A stretch of DNA of 64,000 bases from Methanobacteriota archaeon (lineage in GTDB: Archaea > Thermoplasmatota > Poseidoniia > Poseidoniales > Poseidoniaceae): contig PBDU01000011.1 of the NCBI GenBank assembly GCA_002718195.1, forward strand, positions 155,927 to 219,926, read 5' to 3'. Of this stretch, positions 34,591 through 42,923 are shown in pieces. A model generated the notes under the pieces. That model searched no databases. It saw only the letters and a list, made by a program, of their open reading frames with translations, and had not been told where the DNA came from. Position 1 is the first letter of the stretch, and every line of letters starts with the position of its first letter. The translations under genes and the position numbers were made by a program.

Positions 34591-35235
34591 ATGCTCAAAG
34601 GCTATTTTACCAAGCACCGTTTGGGTCCGATTATGGTAGGCGAAGAGTTCGTGAACATGATTCCAAAAGCCAAGGGGCAAATTTGGAAAGCATGTGTTAA
34701 TGGAGACGCTGTGGAAGTTATTGCACTATCGAACGCAGTACTTTTGGATGTCTTGAGGGACAATGTAGGTACTCTTGGAGTCAAAAGAGGATGCGATCTA
34801 GGCACTTGTGGTTGTTGTGCTGTGATGGTTGACGGAGAGCCGAGGTTGTCTTGTCTATGCCTTGCAGGTGATGCTGAAGGAAGCGAGATTACAACCGTTG
34901 AAGGTCTTGCAGATGGGCACCATCTTTCTCCTATTCAGAACTGTTTTGCAGAATATGGTGGAAGCCAGTGTGGCTTTTGCACACCAGGATTTTTAATCAG
35001 TGCTCAGGCTCTTCTAAACCAAACAGATGATCCCTCTGAAGAAGAAATTGCTAAGGCAATTGAAGGCAATCTTTGCAGGTGTACTGGTTACCAACAGATT
35101 AGCGACTCGATTAGAGCAGCAGCAAGTATCCTAAGAGGTGAGAAAGAGAACAAGAATCCAACAATAACTCCTCATTCTAACCCGCATCCAACAGGTCCAG
35201 AGGAACCTAATATGCCTCCAGGACACGCGAGGTGA
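34591..35235 (+). CDS. Molybdenum hydroxylase 2Fe-2S subunit (HcrC/CoxS-like)
   Basis: 214 residues. N-terminal ferredoxin-like cluster CDLGTCGCCAVMVDG with its last ligand in LSC (about 67-87), and C-terminal cluster CGFCTPGF with GNLCRCTGY (about 127-165). These are the two [2Fe-2S] centres of xanthine-dehydrogenase-family small subunits. A roughly 30-residue leader and a Pro/Asn-rich tail of about 30 residues are extra. A start at 34633 is possible. Five bases before the large subunit; passes electrons from Mo to FAD. Confidence 0.93.
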   Translation: MLKGYFTKHRLGPIMVGEEFVNMIPKAKGQIWKACVNGDAVEVIALSNAVLLDVLRDNVGTLGVKRGCDLGTCGCCAVMVDGEPRLSCLCLAGDAEGSEITTVEGLADGHHLSPIQNCFAEYGGSQCGFCTPGFLISAQALLNQTDDPSEEEIAKAIEGNLCRCTGYQQISDSIRAAASILRGEKENKNPTITPHSNPHPTGPEEPNMPPGHAR

Positions 35236-35239
35236 CACC

Positions 35240-38044
35240 ATGTCTGGAGGGTACAAGCAACAGCCAGGTTCAGGTGGAAACACCGTCAGAAAGGATGGAA
35301 AGAGGGTTGCTGGCAAGTTGAAATTCCAGCCACCTGGTGCAGGAGGATCTAATCCTAAGATGAAAGAAAGGGACCTTGATTTCATTCCTGAATCAGTAGG
35401 TGGCAAAGAGCCACAACCGGCGGGTTCACACGTACATGACAGACTCAGAACAGGTACAGTAGTCGGTAAAGAGGTTGCACTTGTAGACGCCAATCCAAAG
35501 GTCATCGGGAAAGCAGAATACGGGGATGACGTACGATTAGGTGGCGAGATAATCGGTAAAATCTTGCGCTCTCCCCATCATTATGCCAAGATCAAATCAA
35601 TTGACACTTCCAAGGTAGAGGCTCTTCCTGGAGTAATTGCGGTAGCAACTGGCGCAGATGCGCCAAAGACGTTTGGTGTCCTACCTGTTACGAAAGATGA
35701 ACACGCTATGGCTATAGAGAAGGTCAGGCACATGGGAGATTTAGTTGCATGCGTTGCAGCTGTTGATGAAGAAACAGCCTTGCATGCTCTTAATTTGTTT
35801 GAGGTCGAGTATGAAATTCTCGATGCTGAGTTTGACCCAAGAAAAGGAATCGAAGATGTTGACGAGCCGATTCACTGGAGAGGTAAATACCACGTTGGAA
35901 ACACCAACATACAAAAGAGAGTTTTCCAAGAATTCGGTGACAGGTCACTGGTTGAGTCACCGGCTGCTAGCAGTTCTAGAAAGTGGAGGTTTGAAGGAGT
36001 TCATCATGGATTTACAGAACCGCATGCAGTGGTTGCTGAATGGGATGCAACCGGAAGATTACAACTCTACACTCCGCAACAAGTTCCACACTATACACAT
36101 AGAGCTCTATCTACTGTTCTAGACGTACCAATGCACCAAATCAATGTAATTCGAACCTTTGTCGGTGGTGGATTTGGTGGAAAATCTGATCCTTTCCCGC
36201 ATGAAATGTGTGCGGCAATACTAGCAAGGAAAGCAGGAAGACCGGTTAGGATTACCTTCGATAGAGAAGAGGTCTATTGGATTAATAGAGGAAGACACCC
36301 ATCTTACATTGAAGTTAAGATTGACGCTGATGAGCAAGGAAGAGTTGCCGGATTTGATATCGATGCGCTAATCGATGGAGGTGCTTTTGCATCATTCGGT
36401 CACGTAACTTCATACTACAACGGAGTACTAGCAACCTCTCCTTACGAACTGGGGTCATTCCACTACACTGGAGCAAGAGTCTGGACAAACAAACCTGCCA
36501 GCGGAGCGATGAGAGGTCACGGAGCAGTTAACACCAGATGTGCAGTTGAGGTTGGGATGGATGAGATTGCTGAGCAACTTGCTGTTGATCCAATCGATTT
36601 AAGGCTAGCAAATTTATTGCCTCCACACTGCAGGACAATTACAGGATTTAGAATAACCTCAAACGGTATGAGAGAAGCACTAACGAAGGTTAGAGAAGGC
36701 TCAGATTGGGATAATAAATTCAGAAAACTACCTCTTGGAAAAGGTATAGGAATTGGTTGTGGATTCTTCATATCCGGGTCAGGTCTGCCAATTCATTGGG
36801 ATCCGAATCGATTCCCACATGCAACTGTTCATATCCAAATCGACATGGATGGGGGAGTGACCGTTCACACTGGTGCAGCAGATATTGGACAAGGGTCAAC
36901 AACAGCAGTCGCACAAGTTGTCTCTGAGGTTCTTGCTTTGCCTTTGGATATGATTCATGTAAGAAGTCATGAAAGCGATACTTCTCCGGTTGACTTGGGT
37001 TCATATTCAAGTCGTGTTACATTTATGAATTGTAACGCAGCTATTAGAGCAGCAATGGAAATTCGAGAACAATTGCTAAACGCTGCCTGGGAAATGACTG
37101 GTTACCATCCAACAACTCTTGTCCTAAATGACAGAAGAATCTACTACAAGCACGACCCAGCGATTGGAGTTTCATATCTTGAAGCACTACACAAAGCCCA
37201 GGAGGATGTTGGCGCTCTAATCGCTAGAGGAGCATATAGGTCCCCGCCAATGGGTGGAGTTCACAAGGGTGCAGCAGCAGGACTTGCGCCTGCATATTCC
37301 TTCTCTGCATATGTTGCTGAAGTAGATGTAGATGTAGAAACTGGAATTGTGAAGTGTACAAATGTCTGGGCGGCACATGATTGTGGTAAGGCTCTAAATC
37401 CATTGAGCGTTAGAGGACAAATTATCGGTTCATGCCACATGGGATTAGGGCAAGTGTTGAGCGAAAAGATGGTTTATGGAAGAACAGGTCACTTGCAAAA
37501 CGCAAACCTGCTTCAATATCAAATTCCAAGCGTTCACGAAATGCCTCATGTTACTCCAATTATCGTAGAATCTTCTGATCCTGAGGGACCGTTTGGTGCA
37601 AAAGAAGCAGGCGAAGGTCCACTGCTCCCAATTCTTCCTGCGGTCGTTAACGCAGTTTACGATGCCATAGGCGTCAGACCGAACACTTTGCCTTTGACTC
37701 CAGATCAAATGTGGTCCGACATTCAAAAGAAAATGAAAGAATTGAAGATAAAAGATCCTCGAAAACTAGAATCGCCGAGACTTGAGCATGGTAACTTGCA
37801 ACCAGTTCTTGAGCAGAGAGCTGAAGAGCACAGAATACGGGATGGGAAGAGGCAGAGAACTGAAGATACCTCTGCTTATGTAAATGGTGCTTTGTTTGGA
37901 TTTGACCCAAATATTCCAATGGAAGATCAGGTTGAGGGCTGGAGAAGCGCAACAGAACCAGAGCCGGAAAAACTTGCCGAACTAGGTATTGCTGGAAAGG
38001 CTTGGCTCAAACAAGAACAAAGGAAAATGGGAGGTGACAATTGA
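35240..38044 (+). CDS. Molybdenum hydroxylase large subunit, 4-hydroxybenzoyl-CoA reductase-like
   Basis: 934 residues. After a polar extension of about 75 residues come the two molybdopterin-binding domains: GGGFGGK near 309, PASGAMRGHGAVNTR near 420, SYSSRVTFMN near 590, and GPFGAKEAGEG near 790 with the catalytic Glu. The AMRGHG loop resembles HcrA of 4-hydroxybenzoyl-CoA reductase, not the AYxCSFR of CO dehydrogenase. A charged C-terminal extension of about 90 residues is unusual. Substrate is not proven; an aromatic CoA thioester or N-heterocycle is likely. The stop overlaps the FAD subunit start by four bases. Confidence 0.88.
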   Translation: MSGGYKQQPGSGGNTVRKDGKRVAGKLKFQPPGAGGSNPKMKERDLDFIPESVGGKEPQPAGSHVHDRLRTGTVVGKEVALVDANPKVIGKAEYGDDVRLGGEIIGKILRSPHHYAKIKSIDTSKVEALPGVIAVATGADAPKTFGVLPVTKDEHAMAIEKVRHMGDLVACVAAVDEETALHALNLFEVEYEILDAEFDPRKGIEDVDEPIHWRGKYHVGNTNIQKRVFQEFGDRSLVESPAASSSRKWRFEGVHHGFTEPHAVVAEWDATGRLQLYTPQQVPHYTHRALSTVLDVPMHQINVIRTFVGGGFGGKSDPFPHEMCAAILARKAGRPVRITFDREEVYWINRGRHPSYIEVKIDADEQGRVAGFDIDALIDGGAFASFGHVTSYYNGVLATSPYELGSFHYTGARVWTNKPASGAMRGHGAVNTRCAVEVGMDEIAEQLAVDPIDLRLANLLPPHCRTITGFRITSNGMREALTKVREGSDWDNKFRKLPLGKGIGIGCGFFISGSGLPIHWDPNRFPHATVHIQIDMDGGVTVHTGAADIGQGSTTAVAQVVSEVLALPLDMIHVRSHESDTSPVDLGSYSSRVTFMNCNAAIRAAMEIREQLLNAAWEMTGYHPTTLVLNDRRIYYKHDPAIGVSYLEALHKAQEDVGALIARGAYRSPPMGGVHKGAAAGLAPAYSFSAYVAEVDVDVETGIVKCTNVWAAHDCGKALNPLSVRGQIIGSCHMGLGQVLSEKMVYGRTGHLQNANLLQYQIPSVHEMPHVTPIIVESSDPEGPFGAKEAGEGPLLPILPAVVNAVYDAIGVRPNTLPLTPDQMWSDIQKKMKELKIKDPRKLESPRLEHGNLQPVLEQRAEEHRIRDGKRQRTEDTSAYVNGALFGFDPNIPMEDQVEGWRSATEPEPEKLAELGIAGKAWLKQEQRKMGGDN

Positions 38045-39009
38045 TGCTGATGCCTGCTTTTGAATTACACAAACCAGTTTCCATAGAGGAAGCAGTAGCC
38101 CTAGCAAGAGATCTAATAGATTCTGGGCAAGAGTTCGATTGGGTATCTGGTGGTACCGACCTAATTCCAAATTACAAATGGCACATTAACACTAAGCCAC
38201 ACGTCATAAGTTTGGCTGGAATTGAAGAAATGAAATCATTGTCAATGACAGAAATTGGTGCAGGCGTGAAACTTAGCCAGTTGGAAGTATCGGATGAGAT
38301 TCACCCCTTGCTGAAGACTGCAGCAGGAAAGGTTGCGTCAAGTTTGATAAGAAAATCAGCAACTCTAGGAGGTAATATTTGCCTTGATACCAGATGTTTC
38401 TGGTACAATCAAAGCGAGGACTGGCGCAGATCGATTGAATGGTGTCACAAAGCTGATTGCGGTACAGGCGCAGACTGTAGAGTTATACCGAATCAAAACA
38501 CACTCTGTGTAGCCACTTACCAAGGGGACATGGCTGCTTCGCTAATATCACTGGGCGCAATGATTACATTGGTGGGTCCAGATGGAATTAGAGAAATGCC
38601 AATAGAGGATTTCTTTGAATTAGATGGGATGAAGAAAAATGTATTACAGAAAGGGGAATTTGTTTGCAAGGTAACATTTTCTGAAGAGGTATCAAAGAGA
38701 GTCGGCGCTTACAAAAAACTCCGCGTTAGAGAAACTTGGGATTTCCCTGAGGCAGGCTCAGCCGCATCATGGATTCCAGGGGATTTAAGCTCGCTCAGAA
38801 TTGGTACAACTGGTATCGAATCGATTCCACGGTCACATTGTAAAGAAATAGAACAACACGCAAATTGGAATGACGAGGATTCTATCTTTGAATTGAGTCA
38901 AGCAGTTCAAAAATCCGTAAAAGCAGTAAATAACACAATTTTAAGTCCAAGATACAGGAAAGCAATGGTTTCAGTTTTGACAAGAAGGGCTATCGAAGAA
39001 ATAATCTGA
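38041..39009 (+). CDS. Molybdenum hydroxylase FAD subunit with extra Fe-S cysteines (HcrB-like)
   Basis: 322 residues, the length of HcrB. FAD-binding signals are WVSGGTDLIPNYK and KSATLGGNICLDTR. An inserted cysteine set follows at about 113-165: CLDTRC, WCHKADC, GADCR, LCVATYQGDMA. Such an insert carries the extra [4Fe-4S] cluster in the beta subunit of 4-hydroxybenzoyl-CoA reductase and is absent from ordinary xanthine dehydrogenases. This supports an HcrABC-like enzyme, in which the extra cluster allows low-potential electron transfer. Last subunit of the operon. Confidence 0.9.
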   Translation: MMLMPAFELHKPVSIEEAVALARDLIDSGQEFDWVSGGTDLIPNYKWHINTKPHVISLAGIEEMKSLSMTEIGAGVKLSQLEVSDEIHPLLKTAAGKVASSLIRKSATLGGNICLDTRCFWYNQSEDWRRSIEWCHKADCGTGADCRVIPNQNTLCVATYQGDMAASLISLGAMITLVGPDGIREMPIEDFFELDGMKKNVLQKGEFVCKVTFSEEVSKRVGAYKKLRVRETWDFPEAGSAASWIPGDLSSLRIGTTGIESIPRSHCKEIEQHANWNDEDSIFELSQAVQKSVKAVNNTILSPRYRKAMVSVLTRRAIEEII

Positions 39010-39018
39010 GGGTCGATA

Positions 39019-39981
39019 ATGAAAGTAAAACTAATTGTTGCTTTGTTCTTATTACCAATCCTTATTCCAGCGATATCGGCTCAGTTCGATGTTCCTGAAT
39101 GGGAACTGGGCTGGGATACCAACATGGAAACTACTTACGAGTTACAACTAGATGTTGATGATTGGGATCTTGAAGAAATATTGGTCTTGTATGTAGATAA
39201 TGAAAGAAATAACGAAGTTAACCTAGAACTTACAATCGAGCTTAGCGATGAAGATTTCCCTGTTGAGATAGATGCTCCAGAATCAGTTAGCATTAGCGGC
39301 GGTAGTAATGATAGCATTGAGATTTCGATAACCTCAATTTCTGATGAAGTAAAGGTGAGAGAGTATTCTCCTACTAAAACAGTAACAATCACCGTAACTG
39401 CGGATGAAGTTGTAGCAGGTTCTGGTCAGTCCCGTTCTACTCAAGAAATAGAGGGCGATCTAAGGTTCTCCAAAGAGCATAAATTAGACCACGAAATCCT
39501 AGAACAAAACATTGAGTTGAATGCAGGCACTTACATTGAAGTTACTTTGCTGGTACACAATTTCGGTAATCACCAAGACGCTATCAAAGACAGTTCTCAC
39601 ACAGTAAGAATGTGCCCACATTTGGATGTTGAGCAACTGGATACCACAGAGGATATTGTACTGAAAACTACAGGACAAGGCGGTGAATTAGCAAATCCTC
39701 ACGAATTTACAATTAGAGTCAAAGCTAGTTCTTCAGCATCTTCAAAGACTTGCGAAGTGAGTATTACATTGGCTAGCGAGGGTTCAGGAGAATCTTACAC
39801 CAATTCATTTGAGGTGGAAGTTGATGCTGTAGAATCCGACGATGATAACCAAAACGACCAATCCCCTACGGATGAAGATGAGCCTGTTATCTCAACCGAA
39901 CCAAATTCAACACCGTTTTTAGGCTTGGTTGAGATCATCACACTGCTGTGTATAATCGGTTTAAGTTCAAGAAAAAGGTAG
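39019..39981 (+). CDS. Secreted protein with C-terminal sorting-signal-like tail
   Basis: 320 residues. Signal peptide (MKVKLIVALFLLPILIPAIS), then two or three beta-sandwich-like modules rich in Glu/Asp/Ser (VEIDAPESVSISGGSNDSIE; GTYIEVTLLVHNFGNHQD), an acidic linker and a tripartite end TPFLGLVEIITLLCIIGL-SSRKR. That end, a short Pro motif, one helix and a basic tail, resembles archaeosortase substrates. Ten bases after the FAD subunit, so it may be read with it, though no functional link is visible. Confidence 0.75.
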   Translation: MKVKLIVALFLLPILIPAISAQFDVPEWELGWDTNMETTYELQLDVDDWDLEEILVLYVDNERNNEVNLELTIELSDEDFPVEIDAPESVSISGGSNDSIEISITSISDEVKVREYSPTKTVTITVTADEVVAGSGQSRSTQEIEGDLRFSKEHKLDHEILEQNIELNAGTYIEVTLLVHNFGNHQDAIKDSSHTVRMCPHLDVEQLDTTEDIVLKTTGQGGELANPHEFTIRVKASSSASSKTCEVSITLASEGSGESYTNSFEVEVDAVESDDDNQNDQSPTDEDEPVISTEPNSTPFLGLVEIITLLCIIGLSSRKR

Positions 39982-40095
39982 GATAAAAACATCCGTATTT
40001 TATCAACCTTTGTAACTGAATTCAATATATCGCATTTTCACCCCTATTCGTTGCATAGAGTCCATATTGGCTCTAAGCATTAGGGGAGAATCATT

Positions 40096-40134
40096 ATGAG
40101 TAGTTTGTTGTTCGGGAGGATGTCCACAGGTTAA
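40096..40134 (+). CDS. Possible 12-codon leader ORF upstream of DUF4350 operon
   Basis: ATG to TAA encodes MSSLLFGRMSTG and follows a GGGGAG ribosome site at a fitting distance. A TATA-like AATATATCG about 70 bases upstream would place it in the 5' leader. It may be a regulatory leader peptide or chance. The rest of the 186-base gap shows nothing else. Confidence 0.25.
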   Translation: MSSLLFGRMSTG

Positions 40135-40167
40135 CTCGCGTTACTCTAGGATAGTTAGGTGATAAAA

Positions 40168-41748
40168 ATGTCCGAGGAAAATGAATCAAAATTTTCTCTT
40201 GAGACAATCCTAGCAATAGGACTTGTCACAACAATCCTTCTCTCAACCATCCTAATCATTGTTGCTAGCGCAGGCAAAGAGACAGTGCTTTCTGCCTATG
40301 AGGCAGATGCTGAAGGAAATCTAGCATACATGCAATTAACCGAGATGAGAGCATCACTGGGCGAAGATGATTACAGAGTTGCAAACACGATGTCTACTCC
40401 AATGCTGGTGAATGACTGGGAGGATCCTCACAGAACAATGCTCATAATCGCTGGTGCAGAGAAACCATTCGACTCAGCCGAGGCTGCAGCCATTTATGAT
40501 TTCGTAACAAATAAAGGAGGCAAGGTAATTATTGCCTCAAATTCAACAAATGCACAACCAGTAGCAGAAGCTTTTGGTGTGAAATATTTTGATGCTCCAG
40601 TAGTTGATCCGTTCAGATTCTATGAAGTAACAGATGATACAGATCAAAGAGTTCCTGAAGACCAAAGAAAACTTTGGGCTGTTGCTAGCATAGATAGAGA
40701 TGTAACCCAAATGGGTGAAGAGAGAGCACAGCCTTGCACTGATGCTATGATGGACGCAGCAGACATCAGTAACTGCAGGACTCCAGTTTTATTCCACAGA
40801 CCAACCGCTTTGCAAGTCCTTGACGAGCAAACAGAAACTAACCGGGAGGTGAGTGTCCTTGCACATGCATCAACACCTGCTTTCATCGCTTCTAACAGTT
40901 ACAGGTCTGACGATTCATCAAATCCGATATTGGGTGAAGGAAAAACAGGACTAGTGGTCAGAATTGATTATCCAGTGGAGGGTGTGCTTGACGAAACTCC
41001 TGAAGGTCAAGGGAAATTGAACGTTACCGGGTCAATTGTTTTCGTATCTGACCATTCTGTCTTTGCTAACCACTTGTGGAGCCCTGTAGTTGCAGAGCAA
41101 ACTGGAAAGGAGCAATGCGACTCAGTTCATTACCAGCAAAATAACCACAGTTGCTGGTCTACAGATTCTGAAGGACTAGACGTTGCATACGGCGATGCTA
41201 CATTCAAGGGCAATGAAAAGTTCTTCTTATCCCTAATTTATGACATGATGGAATTTGACAACAATGGATTGTCCTCATCAATTACATCTCAAACCCAGAA
41301 CTTCAACTTGGTCTTTGACGAAAGCAGACACACAAGTGGTGCTTTAGTTTCTCCTTTCACAGAAGCTGTAGGAGCAGTCGTGTTGTTAACCAGCGATGCT
41401 GCATTAAAGTGGTTGATTGGACTCAATCTATTTGCACTTCTTGCAATTGCAATAATGGTCGTTCCTGAAAAAGAAAACTGGAGACACGTCTTTGACCTTA
41501 CAAGGTTCAGAGAAAGACCAAACAAAGTTGACGAAAGTAAATATGTGGCAAGAGTCAGAACAGCATTCCTAACAAAAGTAAGAAACATGCACGATCTCAC
41601 AAGAGATGAGTTCGCAAGGAAAACCCCAGCGGAGGTTATGCAATTAGTCCGCGATCCAAGGTTGGTAGAACTAGTAAGTTCCAACCGCTCATATTCCAAC
41701 GATGAACTAAGGGAGTTGATCCCGCAAATCCGTCGTTGGGGCAAATAA
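40168..41748 (+). CDS. DUF4350-like membrane protein
   Basis: 526 residues from ATG 40168, which follows GGTGAT. One helix near 15-37; an extracytoplasmic domain with TMLIIAGAEKPFDSAEAAAIYDFVTNKGGKVIIAS, the Rossmann-like fold of DUF4350; a second helix near 415-435; then a basic cytoplasmic tail ending YSNDELRELIPQIRRWGK. It leads an operon with MoxR, DUF58 and a membrane protein. This set is widespread in bacteria and haloarchaea and is thought to assemble or activate membrane or metal-containing complexes. Confidence 0.85.
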   Translation: MSEENESKFSLETILAIGLVTTILLSTILIIVASAGKETVLSAYEADAEGNLAYMQLTEMRASLGEDDYRVANTMSTPMLVNDWEDPHRTMLIIAGAEKPFDSAEAAAIYDFVTNKGGKVIIASNSTNAQPVAEAFGVKYFDAPVVDPFRFYEVTDDTDQRVPEDQRKLWAVASIDRDVTQMGEERAQPCTDAMMDAADISNCRTPVLFHRPTALQVLDEQTETNREVSVLAHASTPAFIASNSYRSDDSSNPILGEGKTGLVVRIDYPVEGVLDETPEGQGKLNVTGSIVFVSDHSVFANHLWSPVVAEQTGKEQCDSVHYQQNNHSCWSTDSEGLDVAYGDATFKGNEKFFLSLIYDMMEFDNNGLSSSITSQTQNFNLVFDESRHTSGALVSPFTEAVGAVVLLTSDAALKWLIGLNLFALLAIAIMVVPEKENWRHVFDLTRFRERPNKVDESKYVARVRTAFLTKVRNMHDLTRDEFARKTPAEVMQLVRDPRLVELVSSNRSYSNDELRELIPQIRRWGK

Positions 41749-41764
41749 ATAGGAGGAAAATGAC

Positions 41765-42895
41765 ATGCAACCCCCAACACCACCAGCAGCCCAACCGCCA
41801 GCACCAATGCCTGCGGCACCTGCTCCGGCAGCTCCAGCGCCACCAGCGCCAGCTGCTCCAGCAGCACCAGCAGCACCAATGCCAGCGGCGCCAGCAGCAC
41901 CAGCTGCACCGGCAAGACAAACGCACCAAAGTAGCCCTGAAGTCAGAGAGCGCCTACAAGCAGTAGGTGCAATTGCTCAAGCAATTAGCGCTGAAGTTCA
42001 GAAGGTAATTATCGGTAAGTCACACGTTATTGACAATGTTCTAATCAACATCCTGTCAAACGGTAACCTACTTTTCGAAGATTACCCAGGTTTGGCTAAA
42101 ACCTTGATGACAAATACCTTTGCAGATGCATTGGGTTGTGACTTCAAGCGTGTACAATTCACACCTGACTTGCTTCCTGCGGACATCACAGGTACAAACA
42201 TCTATGATGCAAAGAAGGGGGAGTTTACTTTCAAGCCGGGTCCGTTATTCTGTAACCTACTTCTAGCTGACGAGATCAACCGTGCTCCACCAAAGACTCA
42301 GGCTGCTTTGCTTGAGGCTATGCAAGAGAAGCAAGTAACAATCGGTACTGTAACTCACAAATTACCATCACCGTTTATCGTTATGGCAACTCAAAACCCT
42401 GTCGAGCAAGAGGGTACATATCCTCTGCCTGAGGCGCAACTAGACCGTTTCATGTTCAAGATGAGCGTCGGTTACCCTGACAGAGCAGACGAGGATGAAA
42501 TTCTAGCAAGAAGAATCAACCGTGGAAAGGACGCTGTAGACGTCGATGTAATCACTGACCCACAACGTGTAATCGCTATGCAACAAGCATGTGAAGATGT
42601 ATTCGTTGACCCTGGAATCAGAATGTACATGGTTGAGATTGTAGCAAGAACTCGTGAAGACCCTCGTGTCCTAGTAGGTTCTTCTCCTCGTGGTTCACAA
42701 GCTCTTCTGAAAACATCTCGTGCAGCGGCTGCAATGAGAGGCAGAGATTTCGTTACTCCAGATGACGTAAAGGCAGTTGCTGAACTAGCGATCGCTCACA
42801 GAATCATCTTGAAGCCTGAGCACCAAATCAAGGGACTAGAGGCTGGAGAAGTCATTCAAACAATCTTGAGAGAAGTTCCAGTTCCAACTGTTTGA
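41765..42895 (+). CDS. MoxR-type AAA+ ATPase with Pro/Ala-rich N-terminus
   Basis: 376 residues. Residues 1-52 are almost only Pro and Ala. The AAA+ core follows: LLFEDYPGLAKTLMTNTFA (Walker A region, with PGLAKT in place of PGxGKT), LLLADEINRAPPKTQAALLEAMQE (Walker B), PFIVMATQNPVEQEGTYPLPEAQLDRF (sensor 1) and VLVGSSPRGSQALLK (sensor 2). MoxR ATPases work as chaperones with a DUF58/VWA partner, encoded next. Starts 16 bases after the DUF4350 gene with a GGAGG site. Confidence 0.95.
   Translation: MQPPTPPAAQPPAPMPAAPAPAAPAPPAPAAPAAPAAPMPAAPAAPAAPARQTHQSSPEVRERLQAVGAIAQAISAEVQKVIIGKSHVIDNVLINILSNGNLLFEDYPGLAKTLMTNTFADALGCDFKRVQFTPDLLPADITGTNIYDAKKGEFTFKPGPLFCNLLLADEINRAPPKTQAALLEAMQEKQVTIGTVTHKLPSPFIVMATQNPVEQEGTYPLPEAQLDRFMFKMSVGYPDRADEDEILARRINRGKDAVDVDVITDPQRVIAMQQACEDVFVDPGIRMYMVEIVARTREDPRVLVGSSPRGSQALLKTSRAAAAMRGRDFVTPDDVKAVAELAIAHRIILKPEHQIKGLEAGEVIQTILREVPVPTV
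41769..41925. repeat. Coding Pro/Ala-rich low-complexity tract
   Basis: Degenerate repeats of cca, gca and gct triplets (ccagcagcaccagc type) encode the Pro/Ala head of the MoxR protein. Local GC content is well above the flanks. On the reverse strand it gives spurious Trp/Cys/Leu-rich frames, which are not genes. Confidence 0.75.
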
Positions 42896-42923
42896 GTTAC
42901 TTGGAATCAGAATCGAATAGGAA

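Noticed and set aside
36517..37952. Several reverse-strand frames inside the molybdenum hydroxylase large subunit
   Set aside because: They lie wholly within a strongly conserved gene and have no plausible start or domain.
35240..38044. Form I carbon monoxide dehydrogenase (CoxL)
   Set aside because: The AYxCSFR active-site loop is absent; the loop reads AMRGHG and the FAD subunit has HcrB-type cysteines.
41289..41929. Reverse-strand Leu- and Trp/Cys-rich frames over the MoxR start
   Set aside because: Shadows of the Pro/Ala-coding tract and of the DUF4350 gene.
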